Shown piece after piece: positions 1 to 7,658 of a stretch of DNA of 30,874 nucleotides (positions within the stretch are counted from its first letter, which is position 1; each line of letters opens with the position of its first letter). Under the pieces are notes generated by a model. It was not told the origin of the DNA and searched no databases. It saw nothing but the letters and a program-made list of their open reading frames with translations. This DNA comes from an uncultured Phascolarctobacterium sp. (GTDB taxonomy: Bacteria > Bacillota > Negativicutes > Acidaminococcales > Acidaminococcaceae), in NCBI GenBank assembly GCA_905207485.1, contig CAJLLL010000024.1:1-30874 (forward strand), given 5' to 3'. The position numbers and the translations under genes are program-made.

Positions 1-2009
1 GCTACATAGGTGCCGTATACGGTAAAGCCGGTGGACTGGTTTTCACCGCTGCCGGTTGCAAAACTGCTCTTGCCTTCGGTACGGCTGATGGCACCACCCA
101 AATACCAGTTGCTGTCGCCTACTTTTTCGTCATAGCCTAACTGGTAGGTGCTGTACTGGTTTTTAATGTTCATGTCGCCGCTTTCACTTTCGCCGCGTTT
201 CATGCGTGCCCAGATGCCTGCTTCGCCTTTGCTGCTGCGCAGTTCGCCCATGCGCTGGTGCATTTCATCATTTTCTGCGCGCCATGCCATTAAGGCTACG
301 TTGGCAAGTTCGGTAATGCCTTCATTGGCGATATGCCCTTTTTCTCTAACAGTATTGGCAATAATATTACCATTTTCGTCTACTAACGCAGTGGTTTCAC
401 CTATTACACCACTTTCCTGCGCAAGTACGCTATCCAACTGTTCACCATTTTCAATTTCAACAGTGTCAGCCAAGTCCTGCAAGCTGCCTGCAAGGTCGTT
501 TTTATTGAACTGACTTGTTGCTTCACTGGTACCAACAACTTTAATATTTTCATTATTATTATTTGTTATATTTATTAATCCATCACCAACAGTATTAGTT
601 TCAACTACAAATTCACTACCATTCAAATTAGAAATATCTAATTTTTGATTTTCATTGGATATTTTTATAGTAGCACCATCAGACTGCAAATTATCAATGC
701 TATAATTTCCGCTTTCTTCATGTTCAGGTACTTTATTATCATCATGCAATCCCTTTACAATACCGCCTAAATCAATAACAGCATTTTGTGTTAATTTCGT
801 AGTACCTGTAAGTTTAGCACCATCACGCATATAAATAGTACCATCAGATGTTACATCTTCAGCATTACCATTTTGATTTACAACTAATTCTGCTCCGGCA
901 TTTACTGTAACATTGCTGCTTTTGGCATTTTCATAAATTGTCTGGCGGCCACCATTTTCAATAGTTGTATTACTTACAATTGCCCCTGCTTTTACACCTT
1001 GCCAACCAGCTTCTTTAATAGTTGTATTGGATACCTCACCATCATTAACAGTTACAGTACCAAAACTATCAATAGTTAATCCGTTTACTGTACCTCCGGC
1101 AACAGACATGCTTGCCATATTATTACTATCATTACCTTTTAAAGTAACATTAGACAAACTTCCGCTTTTCATTTCAATACCACTTTTTCCGCCAGTAATA
1201 TTAACAATATCTACCGTTGCATTATCAACAGTAATATAAACATTATCATACGCAGTTATATTATTAGCAGTACCACCATTAAGGTTCAAACCTACTCTTT
1301 TATTATTTTCTATATCACCCTTTAAATTTATACCACTTACTGTACCCGAAACAACATTAACTATACCGCCTGTAACTTTAGTAGAAGTTAATGTTCCTCC
1401 TTGTAAAGATACATTACCACCTGCAATAACAGAATTTTTTGCTTCGCCTTTTACTATCACACTACCGTTATTTAAAGTAAGTTTATCGGTTGTCCCATTT
1501 TCCTTTACAGTAACAGAGCCGCCATTTACCTCAGAATCTTTTAAAATGCCTTTAGTTATATCAACAATACCGGAAGACATTTCCATATCGGTTACTGTAC
1601 CACCATAATCATTTTCACCAACAGTACCACCTATAATAATGGTGCCACCATTATTTTGTAATCCTGATACTTCGCCGTCACGCACAAAAACTTGTGCATT
1701 TTGATTTGCTATTGTACCAACAGCAGTACCATAAACGTCCTGACGTCCACCAGTTCCAGCTGGATTACCTGTTAAAACTGTATTATTTGCAGTAGCCCCC
1801 TTATTAACTATTTGACATGCTTGAGATGTACCACTATTAGTTACTGTTATATTCTTTGAAGTGTCGCCACTATTAAGAGTACCGCCGTTAGCGCCACCCC
1901 AACCTGTTATAGTTGAATCACTATATTCCGCCGCATTTACCATTCCATACGGCATTGCTAAAATTAAACCAAGCGTAATACTTTTTGCCAACAGTTTGCT
2001 GTTCTTCAT
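1..2009 (-). CDS. Autotransporter (type V secretion) adhesin-like protein, 3' end outside window
   Basis: About 669 codons are open without a stop and run off the left edge. The ATG at 2009 follows the ribosome-binding site GAAAGGGATG. The N-terminus (MKNSKLLAKSITLG...) is a signal peptide with likely cleavage after VNAA, near residue 27. Residues 28 to about 480 are a Gly/Asn/Thr/Val-rich passenger of short imperfect units such as VSNTTIENGG and GGTLTSTKVTGG, typical of AIDA/pectate-lyase-like beta-helix passengers. Residues from about 585 (ALMAWRAENDEMHQRM, then IWARMKRGE) match the linker and first strands of an autotransporter beta-barrel. The family inserts the barrel in the outer membrane and displays the passenger outside, often for adhesion. 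The remaining barrel strands must lie beyond position 1. The passenger is clearly more AT-rich than the barrel part. The exact ligand cannot be told. Confidence 0.88.
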   Translation of the reverse strand, partial: MKNSKLLAKSITLGLILAMPYGMVNAAEYSDSTITGWGGANGGTLNSGDTSKNITVTNSGTSQACQIVNKGATANNTVLTGNPAGTGGRQDVYGTAVGTIANQNAQVFVRDGEVSGLQNNGGTIIIGGTVGENDYGGTVTDMEMSSGIVDITKGILKDSEVNGGSVTVKENGTTDKLTLNNGSVIVKGEAKNSVIAGGNVSLQGGTLTSTKVTGGIVNVVSGTVSGINLKGDIENNKRVGLNLNGGTANNITAYDNVYITVDNATVDIVNITGGKSGIEMKSGSLSNVTLKGNDSNNMASMSVAGGTVNGLTIDSFGTVTVNDGEVSNTTIKEAGWQGVKAGAIVSNTTIENGGRQTIYENAKSSNVTVNAGAELVVNQNGNAEDVTSDGTIYMRDGAKLTGTTKLTQNAVIDLGGIVKGLHDDNKVPEHEESGNYSIDNLQSDGATIKISNENQKLDISNLNGSEFVVETNTVGDGLINITNNNNENIKVVGTSEATSQFNKNDLAGSLQDLADTVEIENGEQLDSVLAQESGVIGETTALVDENGNIIANTVREKGHIANEGITELANVALMAWRAENDEMHQRMGELRSSKGEAGIWARMKRGESESGDMNIKNQYSTYQLGYDEKVGDSNWYLGGAISRTEGKSSFATGSGENQSTGFTVYGTYV

Positions 2010-2076
2010 AAACTAACATCCCTTTCAGTATTTTAGCAGTTTTTAATATTTATTTATAATTAACTGCACTACCGAA

Positions 2077-2104
2077 ATTATACCATACCTTTACCCCCCC
2101 GCAA
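2077..2104 (-). promoter_or_regulatory. Promoter of the autotransporter with a seven-G run in the spacer
   Basis: On the minus strand the -10 box is TATAAT (2077-2082), preceded by TGG, which makes an extended -10. The best -35 is TTGCGG (2099-2104), giving a 16-base spacer. A run of seven G (2094-2100) spans the -35/spacer border. Transcription would start near 2070, leaving a leader of about 60 bases. A change of one G would alter the spacing between the boxes. Confidence 0.6.
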
Positions 2105-2271
2105 GACATTTCAGTTGGCGTAATCCGTACTTTTTCTGGTCTTGTGGTAACTTTATCCCTGCCGATAGGTTTGTGCGGCGGCGCTGTATGCGGCAATCCA
2201 CAGTTTGCGCTGTGCGTGTTAAGCACTTTACGTCTTTTTTGCAAAAATGTAAATTTTTTCGTATCAAGGGC
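2105..2271. other. Non-coding stretch between divergent promoters
   Basis: This lies between the autotransporter promoter and the sigma-factor promoter. Two minus-strand open frames cross it (2050-2355 and 2091-2309), but neither has a convincing ribosome-binding site or recognisable protein, and both run through the promoter elements. I see no clear hairpin terminator or RNA gene here. Confidence 0.5.
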
Positions 2272-2300
2272 TTGACAAAGTCCGCCCTCTTTCGTATAAT
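2272..2300 (+). promoter_or_regulatory. Consensus sigma-70 promoter of the sigma-factor gene
   Basis: TTGACA (2272-2277), a 17-base spacer, and TATAAT (2295-2300): a perfect match to the housekeeping consensus. Transcription should start near 2307, about 60 bases ahead of the sigma-like gene at 2368. Confidence 0.88.
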
Positions 2301-2367
2301 CATTTTCACGTCGCTTTTGCGTGGCCACGGTTAAGCGTACAAAATTTTTTATCACAGGAGGCTTTTA

Positions 2368-2982
2368 ATGATGAAAGCAAGTAAAAATTTTATTAACAAC
2401 CCCCTGCCCAACGTGGCAACCAAAACCGATTACGAAGCGCAGGCTGCCTTAACGCAGCAATTAGTTACCGCCGCTCAAAACGGCGATAAGGCTGCTTTGG
2501 AACAGCTTTGCATTTTTTACGAGCCGCTTTTCCGCCGTGAGATGAAACGCGAGATTTTTTATAAGGGCTTAGGCTTTGAAGAAGGTTTAAGTTTAGCACG
2601 CTTAAAATTTATAGAGCTTGTTTTAAATTACAACGGTGCGGATTTTACGCACTTTGCAGGTTATGTACGCTGCCGCATACATTACGCCCTGTACGATGCC
2701 ATGCGTAAAGTTTGGAAAGAAGAAGAACATGCCGCTCCCCTGCCCACAGGTGATGAAGACGTGCCTGCATTGGCAGATAACATAATTGAACGTGAGGAAC
2801 TGGCTATATTATTGAAACTTGCGTTAAAGAAACTTACCGAAAAACAAAGAAACACCATCAAAGCATTGTACTTTGATGGTTACAGCGGCAAGGAAATTGC
2901 CGCCAAATTAAAAATAACGCCTGCAATGGTTTCCAAGCACCATAAGCAGGCGTTAAAAAATTTACGCACAAATATTGCATAA
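2368..2982 (+). CDS. Sigma-70 family RNA polymerase sigma factor (small, unassigned subgroup)
   Basis: The product has 204 residues. AGGAGG at 2356-2361 lies six bases before the ATG at 2368; a second ATG follows directly. Residues about 30-115 resemble a sigma region 2 (QNGDKAALEQLCIFYEP, then FTHFAGYVRCRIHYALYDAMRK). Residues about 150-200 form a sigma region 4 helix-turn-helix (LTEKQRNTIKALYFDGYSGKEIA then ITPAMVSKHHKQALKNLR), which would bind a -35 element. A Glu/Asp-rich linker (about 117-140) joins them. There is no adjacent anti-sigma gene, unlike most ECF systems. It has its own strong promoter and terminator, so it forms a single-gene unit divergent from the autotransporter. Target promoters are unknown; a role in controlling its neighbour is only a guess. 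Confidence 0.82.
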   Translation: MMKASKNFINNPLPNVATKTDYEAQAALTQQLVTAAQNGDKAALEQLCIFYEPLFRREMKREIFYKGLGFEEGLSLARLKFIELVLNYNGADFTHFAGYVRCRIHYALYDAMRKVWKEEEHAAPLPTGDEDVPALADNIIEREELAILLKLALKKLTEKQRNTIKALYFDGYSGKEIAAKLKITPAMVSKHHKQALKNLRTNIA

Positions 2983-3004
2983 CAGTTTTAATAAAACATA
3001 AAAA

Positions 3005-3040
3005 ATGCTCCCTTACTTTAAAAGTAAAGGAGCATTTTTT
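3005..3040. terminator. Bidirectional terminator between the sigma gene and ileS
   Basis: The arms ATGCTCCCTTACTTT and AAAGTAAAGGAGCAT pair with one mismatch over 15 positions. T6 follows on the plus strand, and an A-run flanks the other side, so it can stop both the sigma-factor transcript and the convergent ileS transcript. Confidence 0.9.
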
Positions 3041-3057
3041 GTTTATAGGTTTAGTTT

Positions 3058-5841
3058 TTATTTTACAGCTTCGGCGCAGCGTGCGCAAAGGGTCGGATGT
3101 TCTGCATCCTGTCCTACGGTGTCGCTGTAAATCCAGCAGCGTTCGCACTTATGTCCTTCTGCTGCTTTAACGGCTACTTTCAAATCTTCACGGGTAGTAG
3201 CTTCCCCTGCTTCGCCAACGCCTTCATGCAGTTCAGCCTGAGATACGATTAAGAGGGTCGGCAAATCTTTTTCTACAGATTTCAGCACTGCCAATGCTTC
3301 GCCTTCTGCATAAAGTTCAACTTTGGCATCCAAAGAATGGCCAATGGTTTTTGCTTTGCGTGCAACTTCCAGAACTCTGGTAATTTCACTGCGGATACCA
3401 ATGAAATCTTCCCATTTTTTCTCGAGCGCAGCATCAATATATTCTTCTTTGGCTTCGGGCCACGGCATCATCTGTACGGATTCCGGCATGTTAGAAGTTT
3501 TCTTCATGAACTGCCATACTTCTTCCATGGTAAAGCTCAGCACCGGAGCCAGCATTACAACAAGGTCTACCATAATTTCATACATGGCAGTCTGTGCGCT
3601 GCGGCGTTCAAGGCTGTCTGCTTTATAAGCGTACAGTCTGTCTTTCAGAATATCCAGATAGTAGCTGCTCATTTCAACCGTGCAGAAGTTATGGATTGCA
3701 TGATAAAGCACATGGAAATCATAATCTTCATAAGCCTGTTTAACTTCTTTTTTAAGAAGCTGCATGTGCATTAATGCCCAACGGTCAAGTTCGAGCATCT
3801 GGTCAAACGGTACTTTGTCCTTTTCGTAGTCAAAGTCGTTGGTGTTGCCAAGGATGTAACGGATAGTGTTGCGGATTTTGCGGTATACTTCGGAAAGCTG
3901 TTTTAAAATTTCTTTGGAAATGCGGATATCAGCTTTATAATCGCTGGAAGCAGCCCACAGGCGGATAATATCTGCGCCGTATTGTTTAATTACATCCTGC
4001 GGAGCAACGGTGTTGCCTACGGATTTGGACATTTTGCGGCCTTCGCCGTCAACAACATAGCCGTGGGTTAAAACAGATTTATACGGTGCATGGCCGGTGG
4101 TGGCAACGCTGGTAAGCAGCGAAGACTGGAACCAGCCGCGGTGCTGGTCGCTGCCTTCAAGATACATATCAACAGGCCATTGCAGTTCCGGACGTACTTT
4201 GGCAACAGCCGCATGAGAGGAACCGCTGTCGAACCAAACGTCCATAATATCTGTTTCTTTGGTAAAATGTTTGCCGCCGCAATGCGGGCATACAGTGCCT
4301 TCCGGCAGAATTTCATCGGCTTCGTATTTCCACCATGCGTCGGAGCCTTCTTTTTTGAACAAATCGGCAACGGCGTTAATGGTTTCATCGTTAATTAAAT
4401 GTTCGCCGCAATCTTTGCAGTAGAACACCGGAATAGGCACGCCCCATACACGCTGACGGGAAATGCACCAGTCGTGACGGTCTGCAACCATGTTGTGAAT
4501 ACGGCTTTCGCCCCAGGACGGAATCCATTTAACTTCGTTGGCAATAGCAGCCAGTGCATCGTCACGGAAGCCGTCAACGGAAGCAAACCACTGTTCGGTA
4601 GCGCGGTAAATAATCGGGTTTTTGCAGCGCCAGCAATGTGCGTACTGGTGGCGGATATTTTCTTTGCCGAACAACATGCCAAGTTCAGCCAGGTATTTTA
4701 AAATAGGAATGTTGGCATCAAATACAAACATGCCTTCAAACTGCATTGCTTCTTTGGTAAATTTGCCGGATTTGTCAACCGGGCAGATAATCGGCAAATG
4801 ATATTTAATGCCGGTTTCAAAGTCGACATCGCCGTGACCGGGAGCGGTATGTACGCAGCCGGTACCTGCATCAAGCGTTACATAATCTGCCAGTACCAGC
4901 GGAGATTTGCGGTCGATGGTGGCAAACGGATGGCGGCATTCAGCAAATTCCATGTCTTTGCCTTTGCAGGTGCCAAGAACGTGGCTTAAATCTTTTTTGC
5001 AGATATTGCCAACGGTTTCCAACAGTTCTTTGGCAAGGAACAATACTTCGCCTTCGCATTCAACCCATGCGTATTCAATATCCGGATGGAGGGCAATGGC
5101 TACGTTGGCAGGCATGGTCCACGGAGTGGTTGTCCAAATTACAACATAAGCCGGTTTGCCTTTTGCCGCTTCCGGCAGCATGCCGTTATCTTTAACAAGC
5201 GGCATTTTTACATAAATAGCAGGAGTTTTCTGTTCTGCATATTCAATTTCTGCTTCTGCAAGGGCAGTTTCGCAATGCGGGCACCAGTAAACGGATTTTT
5301 GCCCTTTATAAATGTAGCCTTTTTTAGCCATTTCGCCAAAAACATGAATCTGCACAGCTTCATAATCCGGCACGAGGGTTACATAAGGATGTTCCCAATC
5401 GCCTAAAACGCCAAGGCGTTTAAAATCGTTGCGCTGAACATCAATCCACTGCAGTGCGTAGTTTTTGCATTCGTTGCGCAGTACAAGCGGGTCAAGTTCG
5501 TTGCGGTTTAAACCAAGGTTTTTAATGGCAGCGTGTTCGATAGGCATGCCGTGAGTATCCCAGCCGGGAACGTACGGGGTATCATAACCCTGAGAATATT
5601 TGTATTTAATAATGATGTCTTTTAAAATTTTATTGAGCGCAGTGCCCATGTGAATTTGTCCGTTAGCATACGGAGGACCGTCATGCAGAACGAATTTTTT
5701 ATGGCCTGCGTGCAGTTTCTGTTTCTTTTCGTAAATGTTGTTGTCATACCAGTATTTTAAAATTTCCGGTTCGCGTTCCGGCAGTCCGGCACGCATCGGG
5801 AACTCAGTTTCCGGTAAGTTAAGCGTCTTGCTGTAATCCAA
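3058..5841 (-). CDS. ileS: Isoleucyl-tRNA synthetase
   Basis: Charges tRNA-Ile with isoleucine in the cytoplasm. The product has 927 residues, normal for bacterial IleRS. The class I signature HMGT is near residue 64 within PPYANGQIHMGT, and KMSKS is in GRKMSKSVGN around residue 590-600. The editing (CP1) domain lies between them (WTTTPWTMPANVA, then HTAPGHGDVDFETG). The C-terminus carries a zinc-binding CERCW...LCARC pair. The start is TTG at 5841, nine bases after GGAGG (5851-5855): it gives MDYSKTLNLPETEFPMR, the usual IleRS N-terminus. A longer reading frame from 5874 would begin inside the T-box terminator and is unlikely. Expression is set by the T-box leader just upstream. It ends at a terminator shared with the sigma gene. 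Confidence 0.98.
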   Translation of the reverse strand: MDYSKTLNLPETEFPMRAGLPEREPEILKYWYDNNIYEKKQKLHAGHKKFVLHDGPPYANGQIHMGTALNKILKDIIIKYKYSQGYDTPYVPGWDTHGMPIEHAAIKNLGLNRNELDPLVLRNECKNYALQWIDVQRNDFKRLGVLGDWEHPYVTLVPDYEAVQIHVFGEMAKKGYIYKGQKSVYWCPHCETALAEAEIEYAEQKTPAIYVKMPLVKDNGMLPEAAKGKPAYVVIWTTTPWTMPANVAIALHPDIEYAWVECEGEVLFLAKELLETVGNICKKDLSHVLGTCKGKDMEFAECRHPFATIDRKSPLVLADYVTLDAGTGCVHTAPGHGDVDFETGIKYHLPIICPVDKSGKFTKEAMQFEGMFVFDANIPILKYLAELGMLFGKENIRHQYAHCWRCKNPIIYRATEQWFASVDGFRDDALAAIANEVKWIPSWGESRIHNMVADRHDWCISRQRVWGVPIPVFYCKDCGEHLINDETINAVADLFKKEGSDAWWKYEADEILPEGTVCPHCGGKHFTKETDIMDVWFDSGSSHAAVAKVRPELQWPVDMYLEGSDQHRGWFQSSLLTSVATTGHAPYKSVLTHGYVVDGEGRKMSKSVGNTVAPQDVIKQYGADIIRLWAASSDYKADIRISKEILKQLSEVYRKIRNTIRYILGNTNDFDYEKDKVPFDQMLELDRWALMHMQLLKKEVKQAYEDYDFHVLYHAIHNFCTVEMSSYYLDILKDRLYAYKADSLERRSAQTAMYEIMVDLVVMLAPVLSFTMEEVWQFMKKTSNMPESVQMMPWPEAKEEYIDAALEKKWEDFIGIRSEITRVLEVARKAKTIGHSLDAKVELYAEGEALAVLKSVEKDLPTLLIVSQAELHEGVGEAGEATTREDLKVAVKAAEGHKCERCWIYSDTVGQDAEHPTLCARCAEAVK

Positions 5842-5842
5842 T

Positions 5843-6107
5843 TTTTTACACCTCCAAAAAAAATAAAGCCTCATCCCAAAGGGACGAGACTTGTATTACC
5901 CGTGGTACCACCCTAATGACGACATGCGCCACTCTCGGCGTTATTAACGTGCGCCGCTCCGTCCGCGCTTACTTAAGTTCTGCACGGAAGCTCCAAAGTG
6001 ATTTTCACCGGCGTTCAAACCCAACCCGGCTTGCACTGTCCCGGGCTCGCTGCGCTGTATCCAGCCGGCTACTGTCTTTATCATAGCCTGTAAAGATATT
6101 TAAAAAC
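5843..6107 (-). promoter_or_regulatory. T-box riboswitch, isoleucine-specific, in the ileS leader
   Basis: The minus strand carries the hallmark T-box AGGGTGGTACCACGG (5900-5914), whose UGGU can pair with the ACCA end of uncharged tRNA. The specifier region contains GAAAATCACTTTGGAG. ATC at 6000-6002 is an isoleucine codon, matching the downstream gene. A Stem I-like region with paired GC-rich arms (AGCCGGCTGG..., GCCCGGG...AAGCCGGGTT) lies at about 6020-6090. Uncharged tRNA-Ile should stabilise the antiterminator and allow ileS to be read; charged tRNA leaves the terminator (5856-5892) to form. Confidence 0.95.
5856..5892 (-). terminator. Attenuator (regulated terminator) of the ileS T-box
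   Basis: On the minus strand AAGTCTCGTCCC, loop TTT, GGGATGAGGCTT form a 12-bp stem with two G-U pairs, followed by a U-rich tract. The ileS Shine-Dalgarno GGAGG starts directly after the tract, so this hairpin sits between the antiterminator and the gene. Confidence 0.92.
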
Positions 6108-6113
6108 AAAAAT

Positions 6114-6142
6114 ATTATACAACACGGCTGTTAAACCGTCAA
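6114..6142 (-). promoter_or_regulatory. Promoter of the ileS T-box transcript
   Basis: Minus strand: TTGACG (6137-6142), a 17-base spacer, TATAAT (6114-6119). The -35 box overlaps the stop codon of the upstream phosphatase gene (6139-6141). ileS can therefore be started independently of the divIVA cluster. Transcription would begin near 6107. Confidence 0.88.
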
Positions 6143-6813
6143 TATTTTTTGTAATACTTGTATGTAAAAATTCCATAACCTTCGCTTTTGTGTAAATGCG
6201 AGGTATCATTCAGCAAAAATATGCTGTGTTCAAGCCATTTGTTTATGCCAAGCACAGTTACGCTGCCTGGCAGTATATCAACCGAAAAGTTATATTTATT
6301 TACTTCTTCAATATCAAAACCAAGCCAGTAAAAAATAAGGTTTTGAATTGTACCCTTGTGCGCAACGATAATAAGGTTTTCGTTTTCCATATCGGCGCAT
6401 TGGCGTATGCCTTCTACACAGCGGTCAAAAAACTCTTTGCGGGTTTCTCCGCCGGGATAATTACGGTGGTGCAGTTCTTTAAGAGTTGCCGCCGGGCGGT
6501 AAATTGCCTTGGCTTCGCTTTCTTTCATGCCTGCGGCCTGTCCGTTGTTTTTTTCGCGCAAAAACTCATGCTGCTCTATGCAGTTTTCCATGCCGAGTTT
6601 TTTGGCAATAATAGAAGCGCTTTCGGCAGCACGTTTTAAATCGCTGGTTAAAATGCGAAATTTTTCGGTTCTGCCTTTAAAATCAAGCGCAAGTTTCCCG
6701 GCAAGTGCGTTTAACTGCCCGCGGCCTGCTTCTGTAAGGTCAGAATCAGTCCAGCCGCCGGTTAAATGCTGCGTATGGTGCGTTGCTTCTCCGTGCCTCA
6801 CAAGGATAATCAT
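6139..6813 (-). CDS. Histidine phosphatase (phosphoglycerate-mutase-like) family protein
   Basis: The product has 224 residues. The N-terminal LVRHGEA carries the catalytic RHG, with the His taking the phosphate. A GGWTDSDLTEAGRGQ block follows, then LREKNNGQAAG with the acidic catalytic Glu, and the second His in VAHKGTI near residue 152. AHKG in place of the common SHGG is a small deviation. The family ranges from phosphoglycerate mutases to nucleotide, sugar and cobalamin-pathway phosphatases; the C-terminus (FTYKYYKKY) gives no help, so the substrate is unknown. It starts 11 bases after divIVA and is the last gene of the cluster. The ileS promoter begins in its final codons. Confidence 0.85.
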   Translation of the reverse strand: MIILVRHGEATHHTQHLTGGWTDSDLTEAGRGQLNALAGKLALDFKGRTEKFRILTSDLKRAAESASIIAKKLGMENCIEQHEFLREKNNGQAAGMKESEAKAIYRPAATLKELHHRNYPGGETRKEFFDRCVEGIRQCADMENENLIIVAHKGTIQNLIFYWLGFDIEEVNKYNFSVDILPGSVTVLGINKWLEHSIFLLNDTSHLHKSEGYGIFTYKYYKKY

Positions 6814-6824
6814 AATAATTCCGC

Positions 6825-7643
6825 CTATTCTTCCGTATTTTTGTCAAAACTTTTCAGCAGTTCAAGCTGGGATTCCAGCAAATTTATCATATGCTGGCGA
6901 TGTACATTTGCTTTTTTTACCTGGTCTTCAAACATGTTTTTGGCAAGGCCTGCTTTATTTTCGGCTTCAAAAATCATTTTGCGTGCGCGGTCATCAGCAT
7001 CGCCAATAGTTTTCTGTGCCTGATTGCGTGCTTTGGACAAGGTTTCCACCGCTTCTTCACGGGCTCTGTCCAAAATATTTTTGCATGCCTGTTCGGAATC
7101 AACTTTAAGTTTGGCAACTTCTACTTCGGCAGCTATGCGCATTTTGTTAACAAACTGCTGCGTATCGCTTTTAAGTTTGTTCATTTCCGCTTCGGTGTCA
7201 TTACGCAGTTTATCTGTTTCGGCAGCAGCATCATTACGCATTTTTTCGGCGTAAGCATCAGCATCTGCCTTAGCCTGGGCAGCAGCGGCATTTGCTTCAT
7301 TAAGCAGGCGTGCGGCTTCGTTTTTGGCATCGGCTTTCATGCCTTCGCATTTTGCGGCAGTTTCATCAAGCAAAACCTGTGCTTTCTTTTCACTGGTCTT
7401 TTTAACTTCGTCAGCGGTTTCCTGTGCTACTACCAAAGTGTTCTGCATGGTAGCTTCCATCTGCTGGTAATATTCCAGTTTGGCGCTTACGCGTTCAACG
7501 GTTTCCTTTAATTCAATGTTGTCCTGATACAAACGTTCAAAATCTTTTACAACCTGCGCAAAAAACTTGTCAACTTCTTCGGTTTCATAACCGCGGAAGC
7601 CCTTGGTAAAAGTTTTATTTTTTAAATCAAGAGGTGCAAACAT
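6825..7643 (-). CDS. divIVA: DivIVA-domain cell-division/polarity protein
   Basis: The product has 272 residues. The N-terminal domain FAPLDLKNKTFTKGFRGYE then EVDKFFAQVV is the DivIVA membrane-curvature-sensing head. The rest is a long Ala/Glu/Lys-rich coiled coil (about 30-265) with repeated segments such as KLRNDTEAEMNKLKSDTQ. In Firmicutes DivIVA gathers at septa and poles and recruits partners that place the division site or guide wall growth. The coiled coil is long compared with the roughly 165-residue Bacillus protein. GGAGGAAAGAG lies just ahead of the ATG at 7643. It sits in the order found next to ylmH, proC and sepF in many Firmicutes. Confidence 0.95.
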   Translation of the reverse strand: MFAPLDLKNKTFTKGFRGYETEEVDKFFAQVVKDFERLYQDNIELKETVERVSAKLEYYQQMEATMQNTLVVAQETADEVKKTSEKKAQVLLDETAAKCEGMKADAKNEAARLLNEANAAAAQAKADADAYAEKMRNDAAAETDKLRNDTEAEMNKLKSDTQQFVNKMRIAAEVEVAKLKVDSEQACKNILDRAREEAVETLSKARNQAQKTIGDADDRARKMIFEAENKAGLAKNMFEDQVKKANVHRQHMINLLESQLELLKSFDKNTEE

Positions 7644-7658
7644 CTCTTTCCTCCAAAA

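Noticed and set aside
2050..2355. Two minus-strand open frames (101 and 72 residues) upstream of the autotransporter
   Set aside because: No good ribosome-binding site or recognisable protein; they run across two promoters and are probably chance frames.
5842..5874. Longer ileS start adding eleven residues
   Set aside because: It would begin inside the T-box attenuator; the TTG at 5841 has a proper GGAGG and the conserved N-terminus.
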